A stretch of DNA of 64,000 bases from Paracoccus aestuariivivens (GTDB lineage: Bacteria > Pseudomonadota > Alphaproteobacteria > Rhodobacterales > Rhodobacteraceae). The stretch is from contig NZ_WMIE01000003.1 of the NCBI RefSeq assembly GCF_009711225.1, positions 226,217 through 290,216 on the forward strand, written 5' to 3'. The notes beneath the pieces were generated by a model. It saw only the letters and a program-made list of their open reading frames with translations. It did not search any database and had not been told where the DNA came from. The position numbers and the translations under genes were made by a program. Positions 9,008-18,193 of the stretch are shown here, one piece after another. Position 1 is the stretch's first letter; each line of letters begins with the position of its first letter.

Positions 9008-10414
9008 ATGTCCTATAACGAAATGATCGAAAGCGGCGAGGTGCGGCCGCCCTATGCGATGCTTTCCGATTGGGTCGCCTCGATGCCCGCCGAGATGCGG
9101 CAGATGAAGCAAGCCGAGGCCGAAGCCCTGTTCCGGCGCATCGGCATCACATTCGCGGTCTATGGCGAGGGCGGAGATCCCGACCGGTTGATCCCCTTCG
9201 ACATGGTCCCGCGCGTGTTCATGCAAAGCGAATGGCGCAAGCTTGAACGCGGTATCAAGCAGCGCGCCCGGGCGCTGAACGCATTTCTGCGCGATGTCTA
9301 TTCACGCGGCGAGATTGTCAGGGCGGGGCGCATCCCCGCCCGTTTGGTTTACGAGAATGCTGCCTACGAAAAAGCGGTGGTGGGCTTTGTTCCGCCGCGC
9401 GGCGTGTTCTCGCATATCGTGGGCATCGACATCGTGCGGACCGGACGCGACGATTTCTACGTCCTCGAGGACAATTGCCGCACGCCCTCGGGGGTCAGCT
9501 ACATGCTGGAAAACCGCGAGATCATGATGCGGATGTTTCCCGGCCTGTTCCGCAACAACCGTATCGAGCCGGTGGACCAGTACCCCGAATTGCTGCGCCG
9601 GACGCTGGCCTCGGTCGCGCCAGCCAAATGCGAGGGGGCACCGACGATCGTCATCCTGACACCCGGCCATTTCAACAGCGCCTATTACGAGCACAGTTTT
9701 CTGGCCAATCTGATGGGCGTGGAACTGGTCGAAGGCAGCGATCTGTTCGTCGATGGCGGCTTTGTCTACATGCGTACGACGCAAGGCCCGAAACGCGTCG
9801 ATGTGATCTATCGCCGGATCGACGACCCGTTCCTTGACCCGCTTTGCTTCCGCAAGGATTCCATGCTGGGCGTTCCGGGCCTGATGGATGTCTACCGTTC
9901 GGGCGGTGTCTCGATTGCCTCGGCCCCCGGTGCGGGCGTCGCCGATGACAAGGCGATCTATACCTTTGTGCCCGAGATGATTCGCTTTTACCTTGGCGAG
10001 GAGCCGCTTTTGCAGAACGTCCAGACATGGACGCTGTGGAAGGATGACGATTACAAATACGTCATGGCGAACCTCAAGGATCTGGTCGTCAAAGAGGTCC
10101 ATGGCTCGGGCGGTTACGGTATGCTGATCGGCCCCAAGGCCACGAAAGAGGAAATCGCCAAGTTCGCCGAACTCATCAAGGCCAATCCCAGCAATTACAT
10201 CGCCCAGCCGACATTGGCGCTATCGACCAGTCCGACCTTTGTCGCCGAAGGCATTGCCCCTCGGCACGTCGATTTGCGACCATATTGCCTATGCGGTGAT
10301 CGGGTCGAACTGGTGCCGGGTGGTTTGACCCGCGTGGCATTACGCGAAGGCTCGCTGGTCGTGAACTCGTCGCAGGGCGGCGGGGTCAAGGACACCTGGG
10401 TTCTGACGGAATAA
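9008..10414 (+). CDS. Circularly permuted ATP-grasp protein (type 2)
   Basis: This 468-residue protein opens the four-gene cluster found in many proteobacteria beside Anbu. Characteristic segments are FDMVPRVFMQSEWRKLERGIKQRARALNAFL, the ILTPGHFNSAYYEHSFLANLMGVELVEGSDL block and the nucleotide-site stretch KEVHGSGGYGMLIGPKA. It is expected to catalyse an ATP-dependent carboxylate-amine ligation; with the alpha-E and transglutaminase partners it is proposed to build or tailor a peptide-like product, but no substrate is established to my knowledge. The start at ATG 9008 was preferred over ATG 8996 because GAGGGG lies just before it, whereas the first ATG abuts its own purine run. The next gene follows after 12 bases. 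Confidence 0.88.
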   Translation: MSYNEMIESGEVRPPYAMLSDWVASMPAEMRQMKQAEAEALFRRIGITFAVYGEGGDPDRLIPFDMVPRVFMQSEWRKLERGIKQRARALNAFLRDVYSRGEIVRAGRIPARLVYENAAYEKAVVGFVPPRGVFSHIVGIDIVRTGRDDFYVLEDNCRTPSGVSYMLENREIMMRMFPGLFRNNRIEPVDQYPELLRRTLASVAPAKCEGAPTIVILTPGHFNSAYYEHSFLANLMGVELVEGSDLFVDGGFVYMRTTQGPKRVDVIYRRIDDPFLDPLCFRKDSMLGVPGLMDVYRSGGVSIASAPGAGVADDKAIYTFVPEMIRFYLGEEPLLQNVQTWTLWKDDDYKYVMANLKDLVVKEVHGSGGYGMLIGPKATKEEIAKFAELIKANPSNYIAQPTLALSTSPTFVAEGIAPRHVDLRPYCLCGDRVELVPGGLTRVALREGSLVVNSSQGGGVKDTWVLTE

Positions 10415-10426
10415 GGAAGCTCGTCC

Positions 10427-11386
10427 ATGCTTAGCCGTACCGCCTCGAACCTGTTCTGGATGGGCCGTCATCTGGAGCGCGCCGAAACCGCCGCCCGCCT
10501 GCTGGATGTCGGGGCCCGCATCACGCTGCTGCCCAACACCGAGGAAGGCTACCGCAACGAATGGGAATCGTTGTTGCGCGCATCTGGTGCGCAGAACGAT
10601 TTCGCCGAACATTACGGCGACCGGATCAATCAGGAGAATATCGAAAGCTGGCTGTTCTTCGATAAGGAAAACCACTCGTCCGTGGCCTCCTGCATCGAGC
10701 GGGCGCGTGAAAGCGGACGCATCGTTCGCACCGCATTGACCAATCAGGTCTGGGACGCGCTGAACACCGCATTTCAGGAATTGCGCCAGCTGAAAGCCCG
10801 ACCGCGCGCCGAGTTGGACACTGCGCTTCTGACCGATTTCACCACCCGCCACGGTGCGACGGTTCGCGGTGCGATCAACGCCACGCAGCTACGCAATGAC
10901 GGCTGGCATTTCATCAATCTGGGTTACTCGCTTGAGCGGGCCGATGCGACCTCGCGGCTGCTCGACGTGAAATATTACGTGCTGCTGCCACGGGTCGAAT
11001 TCGTCGGCTCGGGACTGGACAATTACCAATGGCAGGTGATCCTGCGCGCGCTGTCGGCACATCGCGCCTTTCACTGGGCCTATGGCGGCGAGGTGACGGC
11101 CACCAAGGTTGCCGACTTCCTGATCCTGAACGGGGAAAGCCCGCGTTCGCTGCTGACCTCGCTTTACGAGGCGGTGTGGAATCTGGACGGGCTGACGCGG
11201 CGCTATGGCGAAAGCGTGCCCTCGACGGCATCTGTCAGCGCCCGAAAGACGCTGGAGCAACTGATGGCGCGCGATATTGATGCCATCTTCGACGAAGGAC
11301 TGCACGAGTTCCTGAGCTGGTTCATCAGCGAGATCTCGGTCATCTCGAATGCCGTGCATGACGATTATTTCAGCGGCCGGATGTAG
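10427..11386 (+). CDS. Alpha-E domain protein
   Basis: This 319-residue, largely helical protein begins MLSRTASNLFWMGRHLERAETAARLLDVGARI, which is diagnostic of the alpha-E (DUF403) family. A second copy of the same helix pattern occurs at HFINLGYSLERADATSRLLDVKYYVLLP, suggesting internal duplication. Alpha-E proteins have no defined reaction and are encoded with circularly permuted ATP-grasp and transglutaminase-like partners. Here spacing is 12 bases upstream and 13 downstream, so co-transcription is near certain. It may act as a scaffold or binding partner for the ATP-grasp enzyme; that is inference. Confidence 0.88.
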   Translation: MLSRTASNLFWMGRHLERAETAARLLDVGARITLLPNTEEGYRNEWESLLRASGAQNDFAEHYGDRINQENIESWLFFDKENHSSVASCIERARESGRIVRTALTNQVWDALNTAFQELRQLKARPRAELDTALLTDFTTRHGATVRGAINATQLRNDGWHFINLGYSLERADATSRLLDVKYYVLLPRVEFVGSGLDNYQWQVILRALSAHRAFHWAYGGEVTATKVADFLILNGESPRSLLTSLYEAVWNLDGLTRRYGESVPSTASVSARKTLEQLMARDIDAIFDEGLHEFLSWFISEISVISNAVHDDYFSGRM

Positions 11387-11399
11387 GGAGGACGCGCCG

Positions 11400-12212
11400 A
11401 TGAAACTCAAGATCACCCATGAGACCAGTTACAGCTATGACACGCCGGTCGAGGCCTTGGTGCAAAGCCTGCGGCTGACCCCTTCGGTTCACGAAGGGCA
11501 ACGGGTCTGCGAATGGCATATCACTGTCAGCAGCGGACAACGCGGCGTGGCTTTTCGCGACGGTGCGGGGGATTGGATCGAAGGTTGGTCGGTCCGTGGT
11601 CCGGTCGATACTGTCACGGTTTCGATCAACGGGATGATCGAAACGCGCGATACGGCGGGCGTCCTGCGCGGCCACCGCGAAACCGTCAATCCTATTGTCT
11701 ATCTGCGCGACACGCCGGCCACCAAGGCAGATGAGGCGTTGATCCGGCTGGCGCGATCGGTCAAGGGCGACGATGCGCTGGATCTGTCACATAAGCTGAT
11801 GGCTGCCGTGGCAGAGGCGATCACCTATACGCCCGGCGTGACCGAGGCCTCGACCTCGGCCGCCGAGGCATTGGAACTGGGGCAGGGGGTCTGTCAGGAT
11901 CATGCCCATGCACTGATCGCCTGCGCACGGGAATGCGGGCTGCCCGCGCGCTATGTCTCGGGCTATCTGCATACCAGCGTCGAAGGGAAGCCGCATGACG
12001 CGGCGCATGCTTGGGCGGAAATCCATGTCGGCTCGCTGGGCTGGGTCGGGTTCGACGCGGCGAATGCCTGTTGTCCCGATGAACGCTATGTCCGGCTGGG
12101 CTCGGGCTATGACGCGCAGGACGCGGCTCCGGTGCGCGGCATGGCCTTCGGGATCAGCGTCGAAAGTTTGGATGTGCGCGTCCATGTCGAGGAAGTGCAA
12201 CAAGAGCAGTAA
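11400..12212 (+). CDS. Transglutaminase-like cysteine protease-fold protein
   Basis: The 270-residue protein has the N-terminal beta region typical of bacterial transglutaminase-like proteins (MKLKITHETSYSYDTPVEALVQSLRLTPS) and a papain-like core. The catalytic Cys lies in LGQGVCQDHAHALIACARECGLPARYVSGYL, the His in AHAWAEIHVG, and the Asp in WVGFDAANAC. These enzymes may cleave, form or exchange amide bonds. An AGGGAGG ribosome site precedes ATG 11400. As the third gene of the ATP-grasp/alpha-E cluster it probably acts on the same unknown amide-containing product as its neighbours. Confidence 0.9.
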   Translation: MKLKITHETSYSYDTPVEALVQSLRLTPSVHEGQRVCEWHITVSSGQRGVAFRDGAGDWIEGWSVRGPVDTVTVSINGMIETRDTAGVLRGHRETVNPIVYLRDTPATKADEALIRLARSVKGDDALDLSHKLMAAVAEAITYTPGVTEASTSAAEALELGQGVCQDHAHALIACARECGLPARYVSGYLHTSVEGKPHDAAHAWAEIHVGSLGWVGFDAANACCPDERYVRLGSGYDAQDAAPVRGMAFGISVESLDVRVHVEEVQQEQ

Positions 12213-12287
12213 CCGGCGGACGGTCAAGTTGCACCGCTGCCCTGACCGTCCTATGTCTGGGCGGGGTATGGCCGTGGAATCTTGGAA

Positions 12288-13013
12288 ATGACTTATTGTG
12301 TCGGGCTGAAACTGGATGCAGGGATGGTGTTGCTGTCCGACACGCGGACCAATGCCGGACTGGATAACATCTCGACCTATCGCAAGATGTTCTTCTTCGA
12401 GGAACCGGGCGAGCGGGTGATCGCCATCATGACGGCGGGCAGTCTGTCGGTCACCCAGACCACTCTGGGTCGATTGCAGGAAGCGATCGAGGATCCCGAG
12501 GCCGATCATACCACGTCGATCATGAAGGCGGATTCGATGTTGCAGGTGGCGTCGATCATCGGAGACACGCTGAACCGCACCCGCCGCGAAATCTCCGAGC
12601 AGACCCGCGATCTGAACCAGCAGGCCAGTGCCAGCATGATCGTGGCGGGCCAGCGCAAAGGCGGCGAGATGCGGCTGTTTCTGGTCTATCCGCAGGGCAA
12701 TTTCATCATGGCGACCGATGACACGCCCTTCCTGCAGATCGGCGAACATAAATACGGTAAACCGATCCTCGACCGCGTCGTGACCCCCGAAACCAATCTG
12801 GCCGATGCGCAAAAGGCCGTGCTGTTGTCGATGGATTCGACCTTGCGATCGAACCTGTCGGTCGGGATGCCCTTGGACCTTGCGGTGATCGAACGCGACG
12901 GGCTGCGGATCACGCATCGCCGCCGTATTCTGGACGGCGATCCGGACTTCATGGCAATGTCGGCGGCCTGGTCCGCTGCGTTGCGCGACAGTTTCGGCAA
13001 GGTGGGCAGTTAA
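12288..13013 (+). CDS. anbu: Anbu, bacterial proteasome-like protease subunit
   Basis: The protein (241 residues) begins MTYCVGLKLDAGMVLLSDTRTNAGLDN, matching the Anbu branch of the proteasome/HslV superfamily. After removal of Met1, Thr2 would be the N-terminal nucleophile, with the Asp of SDTRTN and a downstream Lys completing the site. An ATG start at 12288 is required for this; a TTG six bases earlier would bury the nucleophile. Anbu assembles into ring- or helix-like oligomers and is typically linked to the ATP-grasp, alpha-E and transglutaminase genes, exactly as found here. Its physiological substrate is unknown. The spacing to the upstream gene is 75 bases. Confidence 0.9.
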   Translation: MTYCVGLKLDAGMVLLSDTRTNAGLDNISTYRKMFFFEEPGERVIAIMTAGSLSVTQTTLGRLQEAIEDPEADHTTSIMKADSMLQVASIIGDTLNRTRREISEQTRDLNQQASASMIVAGQRKGGEMRLFLVYPQGNFIMATDDTPFLQIGEHKYGKPILDRVVTPETNLADAQKAVLLSMDSTLRSNLSVGMPLDLAVIERDGLRITHRRRILDGDPDFMAMSAAWSAALRDSFGKVGS

Positions 13014-13067
13014 CCGCACCGTCCTTGGTGACCAGATCAACCAGATTCCCTAAGCGAGCAGTCAGCA

Positions 13068-14447
13068 ATGGACTTGGATTTGCGGCATATGCCGATGGAC
13101 GCGTTTCACATGCCCTCGATCCATGCGGGCATGTATTATCTGCCCCCACGTCCCGGCTGGATCATGCGGCCTGTACCTGCGGCCCGCATCGAGATGTTCG
13201 CGGCCAGTGACGACGGCGCCATGTTCGATCTGCAGCAGGCCCTGATCGACGAAAAGCAGGAACGACTTCCGAAGCTTGCGGTCGAGATCAAGTCTGCTCC
13301 GGTGGTTCTGACCGATGCCGAATTTGACCAGTCCTTCGCCACGATCAACGGGCGCTACTGGTTGAACGGGGCTGCGGGCGACCGTTTACGACACAGATAC
13401 GACTTGCAGAATTACGGTCCGTGGAATCGCGACCGGCAGGCTGTCGCGTTTCGACAGGGTAGGCTTGGGCCGCCGTACCAGCCTCCGGTCTGGCGCCAGC
13501 CGAGCGACGACCTCGAAATCGCGATCGAGTTGCGGAACGGCTATAATTATTACCACTTCAGTGTCGAAACCCTTGGGGTGCTGGCGCATTTCATCGGCGA
13601 CGAAACCGGCCAGCCAATCAACATCCATTTGCGGCGCGGCAAGCAGCGCGGTTTTGTGGCCGATTTCATCGAGGCACTGTTTCCAGAGCTATTCCCGCGC
13701 GTGCGGTTCCTTACTGGGCCGCGCCAATATGCTGCGGTCCGGTCGGTCTTCAATCACCGGCATTACGTCTATCAGGCCAATGACAAGCGGATCGATGAGG
13801 GTTTTGGCAAGGCGCCCGATCTGAATCCGGATGCCTCGTTTGGGGAAACGATCGAGGGGCGGCGGGAACTGTTTTGCGCGTCATTCGACACATCCCTGCG
13901 ACTGCTGCGCGAACGTGCTTTGCAGCAAATGCCGCGTAACCTGCTATCGACCTTGCCGCGAATGGTCTGGATGGACAGGGACGAAAAGGGCGACGCCCGA
14001 AAACGCGGCTTGTCCGGCGAGCGCCCGTTGCTGGAGGCTCTGCGGGAGCGGGGATTCCAGTCCGTTTGCTTCGAGCACCTGTCCCCGTTAGAACAGATTG
14101 CCAGCATGCAGGCGGCGGATATCGTCGTGGCTCCGCATGGCGCGGGACTTGCCAACATGATCTATGCGCGGCCCGATACCTTGGTGATCGAGATCGGCAC
14201 ACGCCAGACCCAACTGGCTCGCTGGGGGGATTTCCTGTCTCAGGCCCATGTCTCGGGGTGCCGATACGCGACCGTGTTTGCGGACGTGTTGGGGATCGAC
14301 GATCAGGAAAGCGTGCCGACGATCGCGGAAAGCCATCTGGGTATCCGCATCGGGCAACGCGCGACCGACCGGATTCTGGAATTGGTCGATCTGCGCCTGA
14401 AACAGAACGGAAGCGGGTCGGCGGGTGGTCCGGAATCAACTGGCTGA
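13068..14447 (+). CDS. Glycosyltransferase family 61 protein
   Basis: This 459-residue protein has the GT61 (DUF563) C-terminal signature: LSPLEQIASMQAADIVVAPHGAGLANMIYARPDTLVIEIG, where the APHGAG loop is the hallmark. An upstream NYYHFSVETLGVL segment is also typical of the family (the YHW-like motif). Bacterial GT61 members transfer sugars in capsule or exopolysaccharide synthesis and generally lack a signal peptide, as here. It follows Anbu by 54 bases, so read-through is possible, but function ties it better to the polysaccharide genes further right. Its last 12 bases overlap mutS, which is convergent. Acceptor and donor cannot be predicted. Confidence 0.82.
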   Translation: MDLDLRHMPMDAFHMPSIHAGMYYLPPRPGWIMRPVPAARIEMFAASDDGAMFDLQQALIDEKQERLPKLAVEIKSAPVVLTDAEFDQSFATINGRYWLNGAAGDRLRHRYDLQNYGPWNRDRQAVAFRQGRLGPPYQPPVWRQPSDDLEIAIELRNGYNYYHFSVETLGVLAHFIGDETGQPINIHLRRGKQRGFVADFIEALFPELFPRVRFLTGPRQYAAVRSVFNHRHYVYQANDKRIDEGFGKAPDLNPDASFGETIEGRRELFCASFDTSLRLLRERALQQMPRNLLSTLPRMVWMDRDEKGDARKRGLSGERPLLEALRERGFQSVCFEHLSPLEQIASMQAADIVVAPHGAGLANMIYARPDTLVIEIGTRQTQLARWGDFLSQAHVSGCRYATVFADVLGIDDQESVPTIAESHLGIRIGQRATDRILELVDLRLKQNGSGSAGGPESTG

Positions 14448-17072
14448 ATCGATCAGGGCGCGTAGTTCATAGACCAGATCCAGCGCCTCGCGTGCGGTGA
14501 TCATATCGGGGTTGAGATCGCGCAGGCGGTTCTCGACCTGCGAAGGTTTGGCACGAGGAGCGGGCGGGGGCGCGGGATTGGCGCGGAAAAGCGGCAGGTC
14601 ATCCAGCAACGCGACGGGCTTGCCCGCACCCTCGCGCTCGCCGTTTTCCAGTTCGTGCAGGATTTCCTTGGCGCGTTCGACGACCGAAAGCGGCAGACCG
14701 GCCAATCGGGCCACCTGAACACCATAACTGCGATCCGCCGCGCCCTTGATGACCTCGTGCAGGAAGATCACCTCGCCTTCCCATTCACGGACGGCCACGG
14801 TGGCGTTCTCGACACCCGACAGGCGGGCCGAAAGCGAGGTCATCTCGTGGTAATGGGTCGCAAACAGCGCACGGCAACGGTTCTTGGCGTGCAGATGTTC
14901 CATGACCGCCCAAGCGATGGACAAGCCGTCCCATGTCGCCGTGCCGCGCCCGATCTCGTCAAGGATCACCAGCGCGTGGTCGTCGGCCTGATTCAGGATG
15001 GCAGCGGTCTCGACCATTTCGACCATGAAGGTCGAGCGGCCCCGCGCCAGATCGTCCGCCGCGCCGACGCGGCTGAAAAGCTGGCTGACCACGCCGATAT
15101 GGGCGTGGCTTGCCGGAACGAAAGCACCGGCCTGCGCCAGAATGGCGATCAGGGCGTTCTGGCGCAGGAAGGTCGATTTACCCGCCATGTTCGGACCTGT
15201 CAGCAGCCAGATCGCGGGCGTCGTGCCTTCGGTCAGAGCGCAGTCATTGGCGACGAAGGCCTCGCCTTTGCGCTTCAGGGCGCGTTCGACCACCGGATGG
15301 CGACCGCCCTTTATCTCGAAGGCGCGGCTGTTATCGACATGCGGCCGGACCCAGGCCTCGCCGCAGGCAATATCGGCGAAGGCAGCGGTCAGGTCGATTT
15401 CGGCCATGGCGCGGGCCGCTTGGCCGATCCGGGGTGCGAGGTCCAGAACGGCACGGGCGAGACGCGAAAAGATCCCGCGTTCGATTTCAAGCGCGCGGTC
15501 GCGGGCGTTCAGGATGCGGGTTTCCAGTTCGGATAGTTCGACCGTGGTAAAGCGGATCTGGTTCGCGGTGGTCTGGCGGTGGATGAAACGCTCGTTCAAC
15601 GGCGGGGCCAGCATCCGCTCGGCATGGGTCGAGGTGGTCTCGATGAAGTAACCCAGCACGTTATTATGCTTGATCTTGAGGCTGGTCACGCCGGTCTCGG
15701 CGATGAAGTCGGCCTGCATCCGCGCGATGACGCCCCGACCCTCGTCACGCAGGCGGCGGGTTTCGTCCAGATCCTCGTCGTAGCCCGGCGCAACGAAGCC
15801 GCCGTCGCGGGCGAGCAGAGGCGGTTCGGCCACCAAGGCCTCGTCAAGCAGGTCGATCAACTCGTTATGTCCGGTCAGGTCGCGGGCGGCGTCCGCCAGA
15901 ATCCGGATGCTGTCATCGCCCAGCATTGCCGCAATTGTGCCGCCTTGGGTCAGACCGGCGCGGATCGCGCCCAGATCGCGCGGGCCGCCGCGTTCCAGCG
16001 CAAGGCGCGACAAGGCGCGGTCCATGTCGGGGGCGCGGGTCAACGCCTCGCGCAGGTCTGCGGTCAGGCGGGGATCGTTGACCAGATGCGCAACGGCGGC
16101 CTGCCGGTCGTGGATCAATGCCAGATCACGCGAGGGCGCGCTGATGCGGCGTTCCAGCAGTCGCGCGCCGCCTGCGGTCACCGTGCGGTCGATGGCAGCC
16201 AGAAGCGAGCCTTCGCGTCCGCCCGAAAGCGCCTGCGTCAGTTCCAGATTGCGTCGGGTCGCCGCGTCGATCTGCATCGCGCCGCCCATCTCCTCGCGGA
16301 CGGGGGGACGCAGCAAGGGCATCCGGCCCTTTTGCGTCATTTCCAGATAGTCGGCGATGGCCCCCATCGCGGCCAGTTCCGAGCGCGAGAAATTGCCAAA
16401 ACCTTCAAGCGTTTCCACGTGGAACAGCGCGCATAGCCTGCGGTTTCCTGCGGCGCTGTCGAAACTGCCTGCGGACAGTTCGGTCAGCGCGGCTCCTGCC
16501 TCGGTCGCGATATCGTCCAGACGCGAGCCCTCGACCGCCAGCAATTCGCGCGGAACGTGACGCGCGAGTTCGGGGGCAAGGCGCGGCTCGGGGCAGGACA
16601 TGACGCGGAACTCGCCGGTCGAGATATCGACCCAAGCCAGCGCGGAATCGTCGCGGACATTGGCAAAACTGGCCAGAAAATTGTGGCGGCGGGCCTCTAG
16701 CAGGGTCTCCTCGGTCAGGGTGCCGGGGGTTACCAGTCTGACCACATCGCGCGCCACGACGGATTTCGAGCCACGCTTCTTGGCTTCGGCGGGGTCTTCC
16801 ATCTGCTCGGCAATGGCGACGCGGAAGCCTTTGCGGATCAGGGACAGCAGGTAGCTTTCGGCGGCATGGACCGGAACGCCGCACATCGGGATCGGCTCTC
16901 CCATATGAGTGCCGCGCTTGGTCAGGGCGATGTCGAGCGCAGCCGAGGCCTCAACTGCATCCTGAAAGAACATCTCGTAGAAATCGCCCATGCGATAGAA
17001 CAGAAGCGCCCCCGGATTGGCGTCGCGGATCGCGAGATACTGGGCCATCATCGGGGTGGGTTGGTCGCTCAT
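14436..17072 (-). CDS. mutS: DNA mismatch repair protein MutS
   Basis: MutS recognises base mismatches and small loops and starts methyl-independent repair with MutL in this lineage. The start at ATG 17072 gives 878 residues beginning MSDQPTPMMAQYLAIRDANPGALLFYRMGDFYEMF. That opening contains the mismatch-wedge F-x-E motif (GDFYEMF). The ATPase holds the Walker A TGPNMAGKST, the LFSRVGAADDLARGRSTFMVEM signature, the Walker B VILDEIGRGT and the FATHYHE histidine. The 69 residues that could be added upstream are low-complexity and unlike the family. The 3' end overlaps the GT61 gene by 12 bases on the opposite strand. Confidence 0.97.
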   Translation of the reverse strand: MSDQPTPMMAQYLAIRDANPGALLFYRMGDFYEMFFQDAVEASAALDIALTKRGTHMGEPIPMCGVPVHAAESYLLSLIRKGFRVAIAEQMEDPAEAKKRGSKSVVARDVVRLVTPGTLTEETLLEARRHNFLASFANVRDDSALAWVDISTGEFRVMSCPEPRLAPELARHVPRELLAVEGSRLDDIATEAGAALTELSAGSFDSAAGNRRLCALFHVETLEGFGNFSRSELAAMGAIADYLEMTQKGRMPLLRPPVREEMGGAMQIDAATRRNLELTQALSGGREGSLLAAIDRTVTAGGARLLERRISAPSRDLALIHDRQAAVAHLVNDPRLTADLREALTRAPDMDRALSRLALERGGPRDLGAIRAGLTQGGTIAAMLGDDSIRILADAARDLTGHNELIDLLDEALVAEPPLLARDGGFVAPGYDEDLDETRRLRDEGRGVIARMQADFIAETGVTSLKIKHNNVLGYFIETTSTHAERMLAPPLNERFIHRQTTANQIRFTTVELSELETRILNARDRALEIERGIFSRLARAVLDLAPRIGQAARAMAEIDLTAAFADIACGEAWVRPHVDNSRAFEIKGGRHPVVERALKRKGEAFVANDCALTEGTTPAIWLLTGPNMAGKSTFLRQNALIAILAQAGAFVPASHAHIGVVSQLFSRVGAADDLARGRSTFMVEMVETAAILNQADDHALVILDEIGRGTATWDGLSIAWAVMEHLHAKNRCRALFATHYHEMTSLSARLSGVENATVAVREWEGEVIFLHEVIKGAADRSYGVQVARLAGLPLSVVERAKEILHELENGEREGAGKPVALLDDLPLFRANPAPPPAPRAKPSQVENRLRDLNPDMITAREALDLVYELRALIDSAS

Positions 17073-17218
17073 CGTTCGGCCTGCTGTTCTGGGGTAAGTC
17101 CTTCTATTGGATGACGGCGGGGATGCAAACCTTGTCGCGGGAAAGTTGCAGGATTCCCCGTGACAGTTTGCGCTTGATATTGCATCGTCGCGGAAAAGTT
17201 GGGTTGTCGAGGGGCAGC

Positions 17219-18058
17219 ATGAAGGCGTTGATTCTGGGCGCAGTTTTGGGTTGCTGCGTTTCTGCTGTCGAAGCCGCATGCCCGGATGTCTCTCTGATGC
17301 AGAATGCCGCGCGGGGCTGGATTGCGGGTCAGCGTTTGCCCGATCCCTTGGTACGCAATCTGAATGACGCGAATTGCGCCTATGCCTCGTTCAGATCGGT
17401 TCTGGAAGCCGAGATGGGCGCACCCGTCGGGGTGAAGGTCGGCTTCACCTCGCGCGATGTGCAGACACGGTTTGGCATCAACGATCCGGTTTCGGGGGCA
17501 CTGTTCGCGCCGATGCTGCTGCCGACGGGTACGAAGCTCAGCCTCAAGGGAAGTCGCCTGCCCCATTACGAGGCGGATCTGGTGGTCACCGTCGGTTCGT
17601 CCGCCATCATGCGGGCCAAGACCCGCGAAGAGGTTGCGGCGGCGCTGACCGATGTGCGGCCGTTTATCGAATTTCCCGATATCGCCTTTTCCCGCGGCAC
17701 GGTTCCGACCGGCCCGCTGATGGTCGCCTATGGCGGCACGCCGTGGCGGGGCGTTCTGGGCGAGGGGATCGCCATTGCCGACCTTGCCGATCCGGTCGAG
17801 GATCTGGCGAAGATGTCCGTCGCGCTGAAGCTGGACGGTGCGACCATCGCGATCTCGCGCGGCGAGATGCTGATGGGCCATCCGCTGGACGTCGTGCTGT
17901 GGTTGATCGAGCAGGGGCATTACGAACTCAAGGCCGGATCGATCATCTCGCTCGGGGCTTTCGCGGGCTTTGCTCCTGCGCTGGCAGGCAGCCGGATCGA
18001 GGCCGATTACAACCTTGCCGGTCGCACGATGAAAGCCACCGTGACGCTTGTCGATTAG
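17219..18058 (+). CDS. Exported 2-keto-4-pentenoate hydratase / FAH-family protein
   Basis: The mature part resembles the hydratase branch of the fumarylacetoacetase family: GAPVGVKVGFTSRDVQTRFGINDPVSGALF, then HYEADLVVTVGSSAIMRAKTREEVAAALTDVRPFIEFPD, and RGEMLMGHPLDVVLWLIEQ near the end. The metal-site acidic residue in YEADLV is present. Unusually, the protein starts with a convincing signal peptide (MKALILGAVLGCCVSAVEA, cleaved before ACPDV), so it would act in the periplasm, whereas catabolic hydratases are cytosolic. ATG 17219 is preceded by GAGGGGCAGC. The gene is monocistronic between mutS (divergent) and an ABC importer. The substrate is unknown and may not be an aromatic catabolite. 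Confidence 0.75.
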   Translation: MKALILGAVLGCCVSAVEAACPDVSLMQNAARGWIAGQRLPDPLVRNLNDANCAYASFRSVLEAEMGAPVGVKVGFTSRDVQTRFGINDPVSGALFAPMLLPTGTKLSLKGSRLPHYEADLVVTVGSSAIMRAKTREEVAAALTDVRPFIEFPDIAFSRGTVPTGPLMVAYGGTPWRGVLGEGIAIADLADPVEDLAKMSVALKLDGATIAISRGEMLMGHPLDVVLWLIEQGHYELKAGSIISLGAFAGFAPALAGSRIEADYNLAGRTMKATVTLVD

Positions 18059-18193
18059 CTGTCCGAAAAAACGGGCGATATAGACAAATTAGCTTTGCCT
18101 TGCAGGACGTTGTGTCGCAACACTGTCACTGGGCGTCGTTAGGTGGCACGGGATGCCGCCCATCGCGGCTCAGGATCGAACGGAGTTTGCGAC

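Noticed and set aside
18059..18193. Possible riboswitch in the leader of the ABC-importer binding-protein gene
   Set aside because: Short hairpins exist, such as GTTG/CAAC, but I could not match TPP, glycine or other known riboswitch cores.
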